Positions 8,213 through 16,656 of a stretch of DNA of 64,000 bases are shown here, in pieces. Each line of letters starts with the position of its first letter. Position 1 is the stretch's first letter. The stretch covers positions 61,924-125,923 of the forward strand of contig JAOZFN010000010.1 of the NCBI GenBank assembly GCA_027492205.1, given 5' to 3'. Source of the stretch: Thermoproteota archaeon. GTDB taxonomy: Archaea > Korarchaeota > Korarchaeia > Korarchaeales > Korarchaeaceae. The position numbers and the translations under genes were made by a program. The notes below the pieces were generated by a model. It saw nothing but the letters and a program-made list of their open reading frames with translations. It was not told the DNA's origin and ran no database searches.

Positions 8213-9135
8213 ATGCAGACGTCTCCAACCGCCCCAGGGGCCCTTCCAATGAGGTTTCGTGCAGCTGCGGCCGCGATCTTGATCGCGCTGTTGACGGCCA
8301 CTTTGGGGCCATTTGCGGTCCCGGTCCAGTCAGAGAACCCCCAGTATCAGTCATGGTTCGGCTGTTTTCCGACGGCTGGGCCGACGTGGAACTCTCCGTC
8401 AACCTAACGAAGGCAGAGGCGTTCACAGTCCTCCCGCTGATGGGGGATCCCGAGGCCCTGCTGGCGGTGGACGAGGACATGTCTCCCCTCAACTACTCCC
8501 TGGAGCACGGCTCCATCCTAATCGCTACCATGGGGTCTCAGAGGGTCACGGTCTTCTACCAGACTCCCTCGCTCACGGCGAAGTCAGGAGGCGTCTGGAA
8601 CGTTACCGTATCACCCAACGTCGCCTCGTGGATAGCGATCACCCTACCCAATGGGCCACAGTCGTAGGTCTCTCCGACGTCCCCGAGAGGGTTGAGTCGG
8701 AAGGGGGGAGGATAACTCTCGCGTTCGTCTCGGACTCTGTGTGGGTCTCCTACGTGATCCCACCCCCCGGTCGAGTCGGGTCGAGGGACGGCCAGGTCGG
8801 GCTCGGGGGCAACCGAGGGTGCGGTTCAGCGGGCCTCTTGGTGGGTTCCCGCGGCGGGCCTGGCCGCGGCAGCGGGGGTTGGAGCTGCGATCGCGCTGTC
8901 AACTCGGAATCGCCGAAGACCCTCCCCCGCGGGCGAGATGGACTCCACCGACGCGGCCAACTCGAGGGCCTCGCCCGCATTGGGGGAGAGGCGTACCAGG
9001 CCGACCTGATAAAGTCCCTCGGGCTGCCGAGTCCACCGTCTGGAGGCGAATTAGGAGGCTGGCCGAGGTGGGACACGTGGAGAGCTCAGGGACGGGAAGA
9101 GGGGTAAGATCGTGAGGCTCAGACGAGCGGAGTGA
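8213..9135 (+). pseudogene. Membrane-anchored ectodomain-TM-winged-helix regulator, multiply frameshifted
   Basis: Pieces in three frames join into one protein: a signal peptide (MRFRAAAAAILIALLTATLG), an extracellular domain (VSVMVRLFSDGWADVELSVN onward), a membrane helix (AAGLAAAAGVGAAIAL near 8838-8885) and a winged helix (LEGLARIGGEAYQADLIKSL, then STVWRRIRRLAEVGHVE, then RDGKRGKIVRL). Shifts fall near 8338-8342 (C5), 8653-8655 (G3), 8763-8768 (C6), about 8960, about 9025 and about 9085. Five of the six need one added base. The ectodomain is clearly paralogous to the gene at 42310 (GDPEALL versus GDPDAVL; VFYQTPSL versus VSYQTPDL). Intact relatives would be one-component membrane regulators. 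Decay and sequencing error are both possible. Confidence 0.65.
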
Positions 9136-9919
9136 CGCTCAGGGCGGCCACTCCAAACAGCCAGAGGGCCACAGGGAGGGTCAGCCCGGGCAAAACCCTC
9201 CTCTTGGAGTATAGGAGGTGAAGGGTCAAGACCACGCCCGTGTTGAGCAGGAGGAGGGTGAAGAGGGCGCCGACCAACCCGAACATCCTCGAAGAAGAAG
9301 CCGAGGCAAGAGAGTACGCGAACAGGTCACCCAACCCCATCGACACCCTTCCGTGGGTGACCATCATGGGCTTCAGCGGATCGTCGCGCAGGTTCCCGCC
9401 GTCTGACGCCCCCGCGGAGGAGAACATCTCTCCCAAGGGCCCCCTGAAGATGGCGTACGCATCGTAGAGGGCCAGGCTGCCCAAGAAGATGAACGTGAAA
9501 ACTTCGGGGAATGTGCTGACGAAGAGGTATGCCACCGCGGATGAGAGCAGGGCCTTCGAGGCGTTCCCGACCAAACCGGATCTCAGCCCCAGCCAGGTGA
9601 AGGCCGCGCCGAGCGGGACGGAGAGGGTCCACGGGAGGCCCAGGGAGTCGAGCACCTCCGCCAGCGAGAGCGCGGCCGCGTAGAAGAGGGAGATTAGCAG
9701 GAGCGCCTTTAGGACTATGAGCCTACCCGTCTTTAAGAGATACACCATGAGCGACGCCGTGGCAAAGAGCAGCAGGACGTAGAATGCGGAGAGACCTCCC
9801 GCCTGGACGGCCGTGAGTTCCACCTCTGGCCTAGGTCTCGTGGCTGCCACCATGGTCAGCGCAATGAGCTGAGCCAGACAAGGCCAGATCAGAACGGAGT
9901 ACGCCCTATCACCCTCCAT
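9119..9919 (-). CDS. Presenilin/signal peptide peptidase-like intramembrane aspartyl protease
   Basis: A polytopic membrane protein of about 266 residues with the expected order of catalytic motifs: YD in FLGSLALYDAYAIF (about 153-166), GLGD in VSMGLGDLFAYSL (about 195-207), and a PAL-like LPVALWL near the C-terminus. These are the two membrane aspartates and the C-terminal element of the GxGD protease family. A hydrophilic loop (PLGEMFSSAGASDGGNLRDD) separates the aspartates, as in archaeal presenilin homologues. It is expected to cleave membrane peptides within the bilayer. ATG 9919 was preferred over GTG 9928 because GAGGG sits just upstream; either overlaps the preceding gene, suggesting coupled translation. 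Confidence 0.82.
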   Translation of the reverse strand: MEGDRAYSVLIWPCLAQLIALTMVAATRPRPEVELTAVQAGGLSAFYVLLLFATASLMVYLLKTGRLIVLKALLLISLFYAAALSLAEVLDSLGLPWTLSVPLGAAFTWLGLRSGLVGNASKALLSSAVAYLFVSTFPEVFTFIFLGSLALYDAYAIFRGPLGEMFSSAGASDGGNLRDDPLKPMMVTHGRVSMGLGDLFAYSLASASSSRMFGLVGALFTLLLLNTGVVLTLHLLYSKRRVLPGLTLPVALWLFGVAALSVTPLV

Positions 9920-10406
9920 CTCCCTCACCCCGCCCCTTGAGGAGCTTTTCCTCCAGCTCGGGGTGCTTGGGGAGGACCTTAGAGAGAAACCGCTCGAGGG
10001 CGTTCAGCACGGCCCCATACCTGGACCAGAGCGTCTCCCCGGTCAGCTCGGATTTGGCAACCTCCGAGAACGCCACCGCGTAGCCGTCAGAAGTAGCCCC
10101 GCAGGCTGCCAGCCTGGCGTCGAGAGAGAGCCTCAGGAGGTCGGGGGCCACGGCGGACAAGTCCGTTGGGCTCAGCGGGAAGGGGAGGAGCGGCGCTGCG
10201 ATGAGCACAGAGTCACCCTCGTCCAGGATCTGAACGGAGATCACGAGCCTTCTGACGCTTTTCTCCAGGCTCACCTCGATTAGCTCGGTCACCAGCACGC
10301 TCATGCTCTCCTCGTCGACGTAGATCCTTTCGGGCTCCACCCCGACATCCTCGAGGAGCCTGCTGAGACCCCTGAGGGTATCCCCGACGCCGTCAGTCTC
10401 CGACAA
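9909..10406 (-). CDS. Hypothetical protein between MobB and presenilin-like genes
   Basis: An acidic soluble protein. A TTG at 10406 gives about 165 residues beginning LSETDGVGDTLRGLSRLLED; the longer frame from 10472 would lie inside mobB. The secondary-structure pattern is helix, strand pair (MSVLVTELIEVSLE, RRLVISVQILDEGDSVLIAAPL), helix (PDLLRLSLDARLAACGATSD), strand, helix (YGAVLNALERFLSKVL). This is loosely like YbjN/type III chaperone folds, but the resemblance is too weak for a name. It overlaps mobB by 14 bp and the presenilin-like gene by 11 bp, so all three form an operon. Confidence 0.6.
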   Translation of the reverse strand: MSETDGVGDTLRGLSRLLEDVGVEPERIYVDEESMSVLVTELIEVSLEKSVRRLVISVQILDEGDSVLIAAPLLPFPLSPTDLSAVAPDLLRLSLDARLAACGATSDGYAVAFSEVAKSELTGETLWSRYGAVLNALERFLSKVLPKHPELEEKLLKGRGEGDGG

Positions 10407-10941
10407 CGCGACCAGGCCTCCCCAGGCTGTGGAGGATACGCCGAGTGATCTCCCGGATCTCTTGAGGTTCAAATCTGGGCGCGCCCCCCTTGTCCCTCGC
10501 GGCCCGAACTCTCCATACCTCCCCCCCTGCCGACTTGAGCATCTCCTCGATTCGGCGATCTCCCCCGATGACCACCTTCACGACGTCCTCCCTGGGGATC
10601 GCCTGGGACTTGAACCCCTCGATCAAGACCACCCTCGCGCCCGGGTCGACGCACCTCACCACGCCGAGCGCGCCCTCCAGGTCCGTGGGGGCGGACCTGA
10701 AGACCGCGATCAGGTTTGGAGACGCGAGCACGACCGTTGAGGCGCCGGCGGCAGCCATCCTCCAGCTGTCAGTGCCCGGCCTGTCGACCTCTGGGCTCGC
10801 CTCGTGCGTGTGCTTGATGGCGGCCGCCCTGACCCCCGCCTCGGAGAGCGCCCTCAGGATGGCCTCCACGAGGGTCGTCTTTCCCGCCGCCTTCCCTCCC
10901 ACGACGGCGACGAGCAGCGGCCCGCCGGGAGACTCGCTCAT
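10393..10941 (-). CDS. mobB: Molybdopterin-guanine dinucleotide biosynthesis protein MobB
   Basis: The P-loop reads VVGGKAAGKTTLVEAIL. The following AAIKHTHEASPEVDRPGTDS is the MobB signature, with the conserved KH and the D-x-x-G-x-DS motif. VVLIEGFKS is the second diagnostic strand. MobB binds GTP and assists attachment of GMP to molybdopterin. ATG 10941 lies 26 bp after a TATA box at 10963-10971 (read on the minus strand as TTTAAAATA), so it is taken as a leaderless start, giving 182 residues. It heads an operon with the hypothetical and presenilin-like genes. It may serve the molybdopterin oxidoreductase at 51779. Confidence 0.9.
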   Translation of the reverse strand: MSESPGGPLLVAVVGGKAAGKTTLVEAILRALSEAGVRAAAIKHTHEASPEVDRPGTDSWRMAAAGASTVVLASPNLIAVFRSAPTDLEGALGVVRCVDPGARVVLIEGFKSQAIPREDVVKVVIGGDRRIEEMLKSAGGEVWRVRAARDKGGAPRFEPQEIREITRRILHSLGRPGRVVGD

Positions 10942-11042
10942 CCTGCCTCGCCCACCGACCTCTATTTTAAACGGCCTTCCCCCGACCCCGCGGATCACGA
11001 GGGTTAATAACTCCGGACCGACCTCCTATTCTGGCGCAGCCC

Positions 11043-12137
11043 ATGCCCGAACCCTGTCCAGACGGGGTCGGCTCTCGAGTCAGGGCCAGCCTCCAAGAGC
11101 CCCTACCGGGCGGCCGAGTCAGGTGTCTCGCCTGCCCGCGCTATTGCGCCATCCCCCCGGGCCTCAGGGGCGCCTGCGGGACGAAGGTGAACGTTGGCGG
11201 GACCCTCTGTGAGGTCAACTACTCCAGGGTCAGCTCGGTAGCCATGGATCCGATAGAGAAGAAACCCCTCTTCCACTTCTACCCCGGCTCGTGGGCATAC
11301 AGCGTAGGGACGGTTGGGTGCAACCTGTTCTGCGACCACTGTCAGAACTGGCAGATCTCCCAGCCCGGGGTGAGGCCCGAGGACTTCCCGTGGCTCAGGA
11401 CGCTGACGCCGGAGGACGCCGTCCGGCAGGCGAGCGAGCTCGGGGCCGCTAGCATAGCCTACACGTACAACGAGCCCACCATAGTGAGCCTGGAGTGGGT
11501 TCTGGAGACCGCCAGGCTCGCCAGGAAGGCCGGGCTGAAGAACGTCAGCGTGACGAACGGGTACTGGAGCAGGGAGGCTAGGGAACTCCTCGCGCCGCTG
11601 ATGGACGCGGCCAACGTCGACGTGAAGGCCTTCTCCGACGATTTCTACAGGAGGGTCACCAAGGTGACGTCCCTGAGGCCGGTCCTGGAGACCGTGGAGC
11701 ACCTCAAGAGGGAGGGGGTGCACGTCGAACTCACCTACCTCGTCATCCCCGGCCTGAACGACTCGGAGGAGGAGATAAGGTCGTTCGCGGGGTGGGTCGT
11801 GGAGCGCGTGGGGGACGACACCCCCGTGCACTTCTCTAGGTTCCACCCGGACTTCCGAATGCTCGACAGGCCGGCGACGCCCCTCAAGACCCTCGAGATG
11901 GCCCACCGCGCCGCCAGGGACGAGGGGCTCAAGTTCGTCTATCTCGGCAACGTGCCGGGAGACCCGAGGGAGCACACATACTGTCCCGGGTGCGGGGCCA
12001 GGGTGATAGAGAGGTACGGGTTCGACGTCCACGGCTGCAGGCTCACCGAGGACGGGAGGTGCGCCAGCTGTGGAGAGCCAATCCCGATCGTCGGCGAGTG
12101 CAGGCGGTCCTCGGGGAGCTTCTACCTCGGCATCTGA
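11043..12137 (+). CDS. amrS: AmmeMemoRadiSam system radical SAM enzyme (AmrS/PflA-like)
   Basis: At 364 residues this matches AmrS. The radical SAM cluster motif is GCNLFCDHCQNWQISQ (CxxxCxxC, about 96-110). It is preceded by the family-specific RCLACPRYCAIPPGLRGACG and VNYSRVSSVAMDPIEKKPLF. Later motifs include AYTYNEPTI and VSVTNGY. A C-terminal zinc-ribbon-like tail follows (YCPGCGARVIER, CASCGEPIPIVGEC). The AmrS family is conserved in archaea and works with the Memo and AMMECR1 proteins, which are not in this window; the reaction is not settled. A TATA-like GGTTAATAAC at 11003-11012 precedes ATG 11043 by about 35 bp, divergent from mobB. Confidence 0.9.
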   Translation: MPEPCPDGVGSRVRASLQEPLPGGRVRCLACPRYCAIPPGLRGACGTKVNVGGTLCEVNYSRVSSVAMDPIEKKPLFHFYPGSWAYSVGTVGCNLFCDHCQNWQISQPGVRPEDFPWLRTLTPEDAVRQASELGAASIAYTYNEPTIVSLEWVLETARLARKAGLKNVSVTNGYWSREARELLAPLMDAANVDVKAFSDDFYRRVTKVTSLRPVLETVEHLKREGVHVELTYLVIPGLNDSEEEIRSFAGWVVERVGDDTPVHFSRFHPDFRMLDRPATPLKTLEMAHRAARDEGLKFVYLGNVPGDPREHTYCPGCGARVIERYGFDVHGCRLTEDGRCASCGEPIPIVGECRRSSGSFYLGI

Positions 12138-12903
12138 CCGAGGTGGCGGGGGCAGGCGGTCGGAGTGGGAGATCGGCGTTCCCACCCTGCTGGAGTCGCT
12201 GGGGGCGTTCCTCCTAGCAGCCCCCGCGGTCGTCTGGATAGCCACTAGGTTGATCCCGGGCCCAACAGCGGGAGGAGGCCCTTCCCTCGGATTCACGCTG
12301 GCCTCGGCGATGATATTCACCCTGGCGGCGCACGAGGGGATTCACGCGGCGCTCTACCGGCTGTCCGACTCTGGGGCGAAGTTCGGGGTCGGCACACACT
12401 ACCTCTACGTGGCCGCCACGCGGCCGGTCACCCGCGAGACCTTCCTGCTGGTCAGCTTGGCCCCGCTGGCGGTAATAAGCGCCGCCACGCTGGCCGTCGC
12501 ACGGGCGTTTCCGAGCCACGCCGGGCTGCCCGCGGCGATCTTTGCCCTAAATGCCCTGGGATCGACCGGGGACGTCGTGCTCGCGGTCAAGGCGCTCGGC
12601 TCTCCACCGGGGTCGCCGGTCGCGGACAGGGGAGACCGGTCCGTGGTCATCCCACCCGACGGTCAGTACGGGCCGCCGGGCTGGTGGGCGTCTGTTGACG
12701 CCTTCCTAAGGATCTATCCGATCGCCCTCACCCTGGTGGGTGCTGCCCTGGCTCTGCTGGCCGGCGGAGCCACTATGGAGTTTCGCAGGGGCAGCGGGTT
12801 CCAGCTAGTCGTCGAGGTCGATCCCTCCGCGCCTGCGGCGGCCGTCCTGATCTCCGCGGCGGCTGCCCTCGTGATCTCCACGCGGCCCGGCCAGGGCGGT
12901 TAA
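12070..12903 (+). CDS. Membrane HExxH protein (DUF3267-like putative zincin)
   Basis: A hydrophobic protein with an HExxH motif inside the second membrane segment (FTLAAHEGIHAALYRL). KFGVGTHYLYVAATRPVTRE then follows, matching the DUF3267 layout of putative membrane metallopeptidases. Later helices are LLVSLAPLAVISAATLAVAR and YPIALTLVGAALALLAGG. It ends STRPGQGG. The frame extends upstream into the amrS gene to a GTG at 12070; no obvious start codon lies between the amrS stop (12137) and the first helix at about 12180, so the true N-terminus is uncertain. The last 100 residues are alanine-rich and weakly conserved in look. Confidence 0.65.
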   Translation: MESQSRSSASAGGPRGASTSASDRGGGGRRSEWEIGVPTLLESLGAFLLAAPAVVWIATRLIPGPTAGGGPSLGFTLASAMIFTLAAHEGIHAALYRLSDSGAKFGVGTHYLYVAATRPVTRETFLLVSLAPLAVISAATLAVARAFPSHAGLPAAIFALNALGSTGDVVLAVKALGSPPGSPVADRGDRSVVIPPDGQYGPPGWWASVDAFLRIYPIALTLVGAALALLAGGATMEFRRGSGFQLVVEVDPSAPAAAVLISAAAALVISTRPGQGG

Positions 12904-12936
12904 AAATCTGTGAGGGCCCCAGCAAGACCGATCGCC

Positions 12937-14214
12937 GTGGGTCGGACCGGCAGGGAGAGGAACGTCGTGGTCATCGCGCTGAGCTGGACCATGATGCGCC
13001 CGTTCGGAGCGGCCACGAGGACCTACTTCGCCCTCTACTTCCTCGAGCTGGGCGCCGACCCGGCCAGGATAGGCCTGATCACGATGGCGGGGTCCCTCAC
13101 CCTCGCGATCTCCAGGCTCCTCGGGGGATACCTGGCTGACGCCGTCGGCAGGAAGAGGCTCATCGTCTCGATGACCGCGGTCTACGCCTTCGCCTCCCTC
13201 CTGTACGCCCTGGCGAGGGACTGGACCTGGATACTCGCCGCAGAGGTGATCTCGTCCGCCACCCTCCTCTACCAGCCGGCCATAGCCGCGATATTGGCCG
13301 ACAGCCTGCCCTCCGAGATCAGGGGCAGGGGGATCTCGGCGGCTCGGACGGCCGCGACCCTCTCGTCCCTGGCCGGCCCTCCCCTTGCGGCCTTTCTGGT
13401 TGGCAGGATGGATCTCGTCCCGGCGGTCCGCCTCCTGTACGCCGCGAGGTCGGCAGCGGTGCTCGCGGCGGCGGTCGTGAGAATGACCCTCACGGAGACC
13501 CTGAGACTGGAGGAGAGGAGGCCAATCAGCCTTCGGTCGATCTTGGAGGATTACAGGAGAGCCGTGATCTGGCTTAAGGGTGATCTAGGGAGGTTGATCG
13601 CCGTGAACTCGGCCGCCATGGGATCTTACAGCCTGGCGGAGCCGTTCATACAGATCTTCGCGGTCAAGGAGGTCGGAATAGATCCGGAACTCTGGGGGCT
13701 TATCTCAACGGTCGTGCGGGCCGAGATCCTCGCGAGCATCAACCTCTCAGGATACATCGCCGACAAGCTGGGAAGGAACATATCCCTGGCCCTCGGGTAC
13801 GGCTCTGGCGCCGCTGGAATGCTAATGCTCCTGACCTCCCCGCCGGGCTCCGGCGCTTGGGTCCTGGTGTCCCAGCTTGTGTACGCAGCCTTTGCCTCGT
13901 GGCCAGCTAGGTTCGCCCTGTTCGCGGATCTTACGCCGGCGGAGACCAGGGGGAGGCTCACGGCGGTCAGGGGGCTCGTGGAGAACCTGTCCTCCAGCGC
14001 CGCCTCGGCGGCGGGCGGCGTGCTCTACTCTATCTCCCCCATTGCAGACCTGGGGCTGGCTTCCGCGGGCCTCACTCTCACGGCGCTGGCCGCCCTTAGA
14101 ATCCTCCCGAAGGTGGGCAGGCTTCCCGATCGGGCTACGGCCGAGATATCTGATTTAGAGCCAGCAGTTGTTCCCGGGTCAGCCTCCAACCTAGCGCCCC
14201 CGAGTTCTCCCTGA
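12937..14214 (+). CDS. Major facilitator superfamily transporter (copy A of tandem pair)
   Basis: A 12-helix MFS transporter with the cytoplasmic loop motif GGYLADAVGRKRLIV and the second-half equivalent SGYIADKLGRNISLALG. It is strikingly similar along its length to the transporter at 15041 (shared DWTWILAA, LLYQPAI and FASWPA). GTG 12937 sits about 33 bp after TTAAAAAT at 12902-12908 and directly before the first helix (NVVVIALSWTMM), so it is preferred over GTG 12910. The 3' end overlaps the convergent aldo/keto reductase gene by 80 bp. The substrate is unknown. Confidence 0.88.
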   Translation: MGRTGRERNVVVIALSWTMMRPFGAATRTYFALYFLELGADPARIGLITMAGSLTLAISRLLGGYLADAVGRKRLIVSMTAVYAFASLLYALARDWTWILAAEVISSATLLYQPAIAAILADSLPSEIRGRGISAARTAATLSSLAGPPLAAFLVGRMDLVPAVRLLYAARSAAVLAAAVVRMTLTETLRLEERRPISLRSILEDYRRAVIWLKGDLGRLIAVNSAAMGSYSLAEPFIQIFAVKEVGIDPELWGLISTVVRAEILASINLSGYIADKLGRNISLALGYGSGAAGMLMLLTSPPGSGAWVLVSQLVYAAFASWPARFALFADLTPAETRGRLTAVRGLVENLSSSAASAAGGVLYSISPIADLGLASAGLTLTALAALRILPKVGRLPDRATAEISDLEPAVVPGSASNLAPPSSP

Positions 14215-14947
14215 CGTGCTCCACCCTCGCGGCCTTGGGGATGGCCGCGACCTTGGGCTTGGATATCAGCCAGTTTAGGGCCACCTGAGCGGGGGTCCTC
14301 CCCACCGCGCGCGCCACCTCTGCCAGTGCCCTCGGGGGGTTAACCGCCAGGCGCCCCTTCTCGAGCGGCGTGTAGGCCATGATCAGGACCCCCTCCCGCT
14401 GACAGAACGGGAGGAGGTCTCTCTCAATCCTCCTGTCGATCAGGCTGTATCGGACCTGGTTTGCGGCTATCTCAACCTCTCTGGTGGCCTCCATGGCCCG
14501 CTTAAGGAGTGGGAGGTCGAAGTTGCTCACCCCTATGTTCCTGACCTTCCCCTCCACCACCAGCTCCTCCATGGCCCGGATCGTCTCCTCTATCGGCACC
14601 TCAGGGTTAGGCCAGTGCACTAGGTACAGGTCGATGTACCCGACCCCCAGCCTCTCGAGGCTCCCCTGGGCGGCCCTCAGCAGAGCTCGCCTGCTCAGGT
14701 TGGTGCTCCACACCTTGGTCACCACGAAGTACTCCTCCCTGTCGAAGGGCCTGAGCGCCTCGCCGATTATTCTCTCGACCCTACCCCAGCCGTACATCTC
14801 GGCCGTGTCGATGAGCCCCATGCCGAGGTCGACCGCCAGTCTTATGGCCTCAATCGCCGCCTGCGGGTTCTCCTCCATGCGATAGGTACCGATCCCGAGC
14901 TTGGGGATTCTGTCCCCGGTGCCCTTGAGCCTCTCCCACTCCATCAC
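14135..14947 (-). CDS. Aldo/keto reductase
   Basis: A complete TIM-barrel aldo/keto reductase of 270 residues. The catalytic tetrad is present: Asp and Tyr in LIDTAEMYGWG, Lys in FVVTKVWS and His in YLVHWPNPE. Other family marks are KVRNIGVSNF, ANQVRYSLI and PKAARVEHVREN. It reduces aldehydes or ketones with NAD(P)H in the cytoplasm. It lies on the opposite strand between the two related MFS genes and overlaps the end of the first by 80 bp. The start is ATG at 14947 or the next codon. Confidence 0.93.
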   Translation of the reverse strand: MMEWERLKGTGDRIPKLGIGTYRMEENPQAAIEAIRLAVDLGMGLIDTAEMYGWGRVERIIGEALRPFDREEYFVVTKVWSTNLSRRALLRAAQGSLERLGVGYIDLYLVHWPNPEVPIEETIRAMEELVVEGKVRNIGVSNFDLPLLKRAMEATREVEIAANQVRYSLIDRRIERDLLPFCQREGVLIMAYTPLEKGRLAVNPPRALAEVARAVGRTPAQVALNWLISKPKVAAIPKAARVEHVRENSGALGWRLTREQLLALNQISRP

Positions 14948-15040
14948 CCCACCCCTTCGGGCCTCCCGCTAAAACCCCATCCCCCGGCCTCTGACGGACT
15001 TTCGTTTGAATTTTTAACTCGCCTCGCGCGGCACAGCCCC

Positions 15041-16252
15041 GTGTCCCGGGAAGTGGCAAAGCGGAACATGACCATCATGGCGATCACGTGGGCCATGATG
15101 GGCCCCTTCTCCGCCGCCACTAGGGTTTACTCATCCCTATACTTCCTGGAACTCGGCGCAGGGGCGGCAGAGGTCGGCCTTATATCCATGGCCGGCCTCG
15201 TGACTCTCGGCTTCTCGAGGCTCATCGGAGGATACCTGGCTGACGCCGTCGGCAGAAAGAGGATAATCGTCCCCATGACCATGATCTACGGTGTGGCGTC
15301 GGTCCTATACGCCGTGGCGAGGGACTGGACCTGGATACTCGCGGCCTCCGTGCTCTCCTCCCTGGCCCTCCTGTACCAGCCGGCCATCCAAGCGATACTG
15401 GCCGACACGCTGCCGCCCGAGGTGAGGGGGAGGGGCCTCTCCCTCGCTAACATGGTCTCCCAGCTAGCCAGTCTAGCCGGCCCCCCGCTCGCGACGCTCT
15501 TGGTGGCTCGGATGCCCCTCGCCAGGGCCATGAGGATCCTCTACGCGGCCAACGCCGCCGCGATATTCGGGGCCGGGATAGTGAGGATGGCCTTCGTTGA
15601 GACGCTGGAGGAGAGGGTGAGGCCTAACTTCAGGGACGCCCTTCGGGGGTACGTCAGCGCCATCAGGGAGCTGCGCGGCGACCTGGGCAAGCTCATCTTG
15701 GTCTCCTCGCTGGCCCCGGCGTTCTACCAGATGGCATTTCCCTTCGTCCAGATATACGCCGTGAGGGAGCTCGGAGTGTCTGAGGAGTTCTGGGGACTGA
15801 TCTCCACGGTCGTGTCCGTCGAGTCCGTCGCGTCCATGCTCGCTTCGGGCTACCTCACCGACAGGATCGGCAGGAATCTGACCCTCGCCCTGGGGTACGG
15901 CTCCGGCTCCCTAGGCCTCGCCATCCTGGCCCTCTCCCCGCCGGGTGAGCCGTACCTGGTCCTGCTCTCGCAGGTGGTGGTCACTGCCTTCGCCTCCTGG
16001 CCCGCGAGCTTTGCGCTCATGGCCGACCTCACGCCGATCAGGCTCAGGGGCAAGATAATGGCCATAAGGGGAATGATACAAGGCAACCTATCCGGTCTCG
16101 GCTCCGGCCTGGGGGGCGCCCTGTACGAGGTGAACCCCGCCCTTCCGATTGCTGCCGCCGCGGCGGGCCTCTTGCCGCTGATAGTGATCTCAGCCAAGTG
16201 GCTGCCGGCCGGCGCCATCGAGAATGGGAAAGTTCGTAACGTAAACCATTAA
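15041..16252 (+). CDS. Major facilitator superfamily transporter (copy B of tandem pair)
   Basis: A 403-residue, 12-helix MFS protein with the loop motif GGYLADAVGRKRIIV and its repeat SGYLTDRIGRNLTLALG. Nearly every helix aligns with the protein at 12937, so the two arose by duplication. GTG 15041 follows GAATTTTTAACTC (about 15007-15019) by 26-30 bp, a leaderless start. The N-terminus (KRNMTIMAITWAMMGPF) enters the first helix at once. The substrate is unknown. Confidence 0.88.
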   Translation: MSREVAKRNMTIMAITWAMMGPFSAATRVYSSLYFLELGAGAAEVGLISMAGLVTLGFSRLIGGYLADAVGRKRIIVPMTMIYGVASVLYAVARDWTWILAASVLSSLALLYQPAIQAILADTLPPEVRGRGLSLANMVSQLASLAGPPLATLLVARMPLARAMRILYAANAAAIFGAGIVRMAFVETLEERVRPNFRDALRGYVSAIRELRGDLGKLILVSSLAPAFYQMAFPFVQIYAVRELGVSEEFWGLISTVVSVESVASMLASGYLTDRIGRNLTLALGYGSGSLGLAILALSPPGEPYLVLLSQVVVTAFASWPASFALMADLTPIRLRGKIMAIRGMIQGNLSGLGSGLGGALYEVNPALPIAAAAAGLLPLIVISAKWLPAGAIENGKVRNVNH

Positions 16253-16287
16253 ACGGAAGCTCTCGCGGTCGCCTTTGGGAGTACGCT

Positions 16288-16626
16288 TTGAGCGCCTCGG
16301 GGGCAAGGGAGATCACCTGCCCGATATGCGGTCAGAGGCACAGGCCTCCCCTCAGCAGGGGGTGGAACTTCGTCCCCTGCAGCCAGGATCACGGCATAGT
16401 GGTCTTCGTGGACTCTGGCGGAAGCGTCAGGGAGGTCCACGGGGCCTCCCTCTCGAAGGCCGCGAGTGCCCTCGTGCTGGAGGAGGGGAAGCTCCACCTC
16501 GTCCCCAAGTGGATTAATGTGGACAGGATAAGGGCAGTCATCGAGGGCAGGGCGAGCCCCACCGAGGCAGACAGGGCGGGGATCTCCCTGCTCCTAAACC
16601 TGGGGATCTTGAAGAGGAGGACGTAG
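16288..16626 (+). CDS. Small protein with N-terminal CxxC-type zinc-binding motif
   Basis: A 112-residue protein starting at TTG 16288. The N-terminus EITCPICGQRHRPP followed by VPCSQDHG provides Cys/His ligands for one zinc ion. The remainder is mixed: strand HGIVVFVDSGGSVREVHGAS, then helices around DRIRAVIEGRASPTEADRAG. No family recognised. It lies 35 bp after the MFS gene and 30 bp before the methyltransferase-like gene on the same strand, so co-transcription with the methyltransferase-like and GTPase genes is plausible. Confidence 0.6.
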   Translation: MSASGAREITCPICGQRHRPPLSRGWNFVPCSQDHGIVVFVDSGGSVREVHGASLSKAASALVLEEGKLHLVPKWINVDRIRAVIEGRASPTEADRAGISLLLNLGILKRRT

Positions 16627-16656
16627 GTCATATGGTGATCTCGAGGAGGTGTTAGT

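Noticed and set aside
10460..10485. GGTTCAAATCTGG-like string resembling a tRNA T-loop
   Set aside because: It lies inside mobB and no acceptor, D or anticodon arms can be formed around it.
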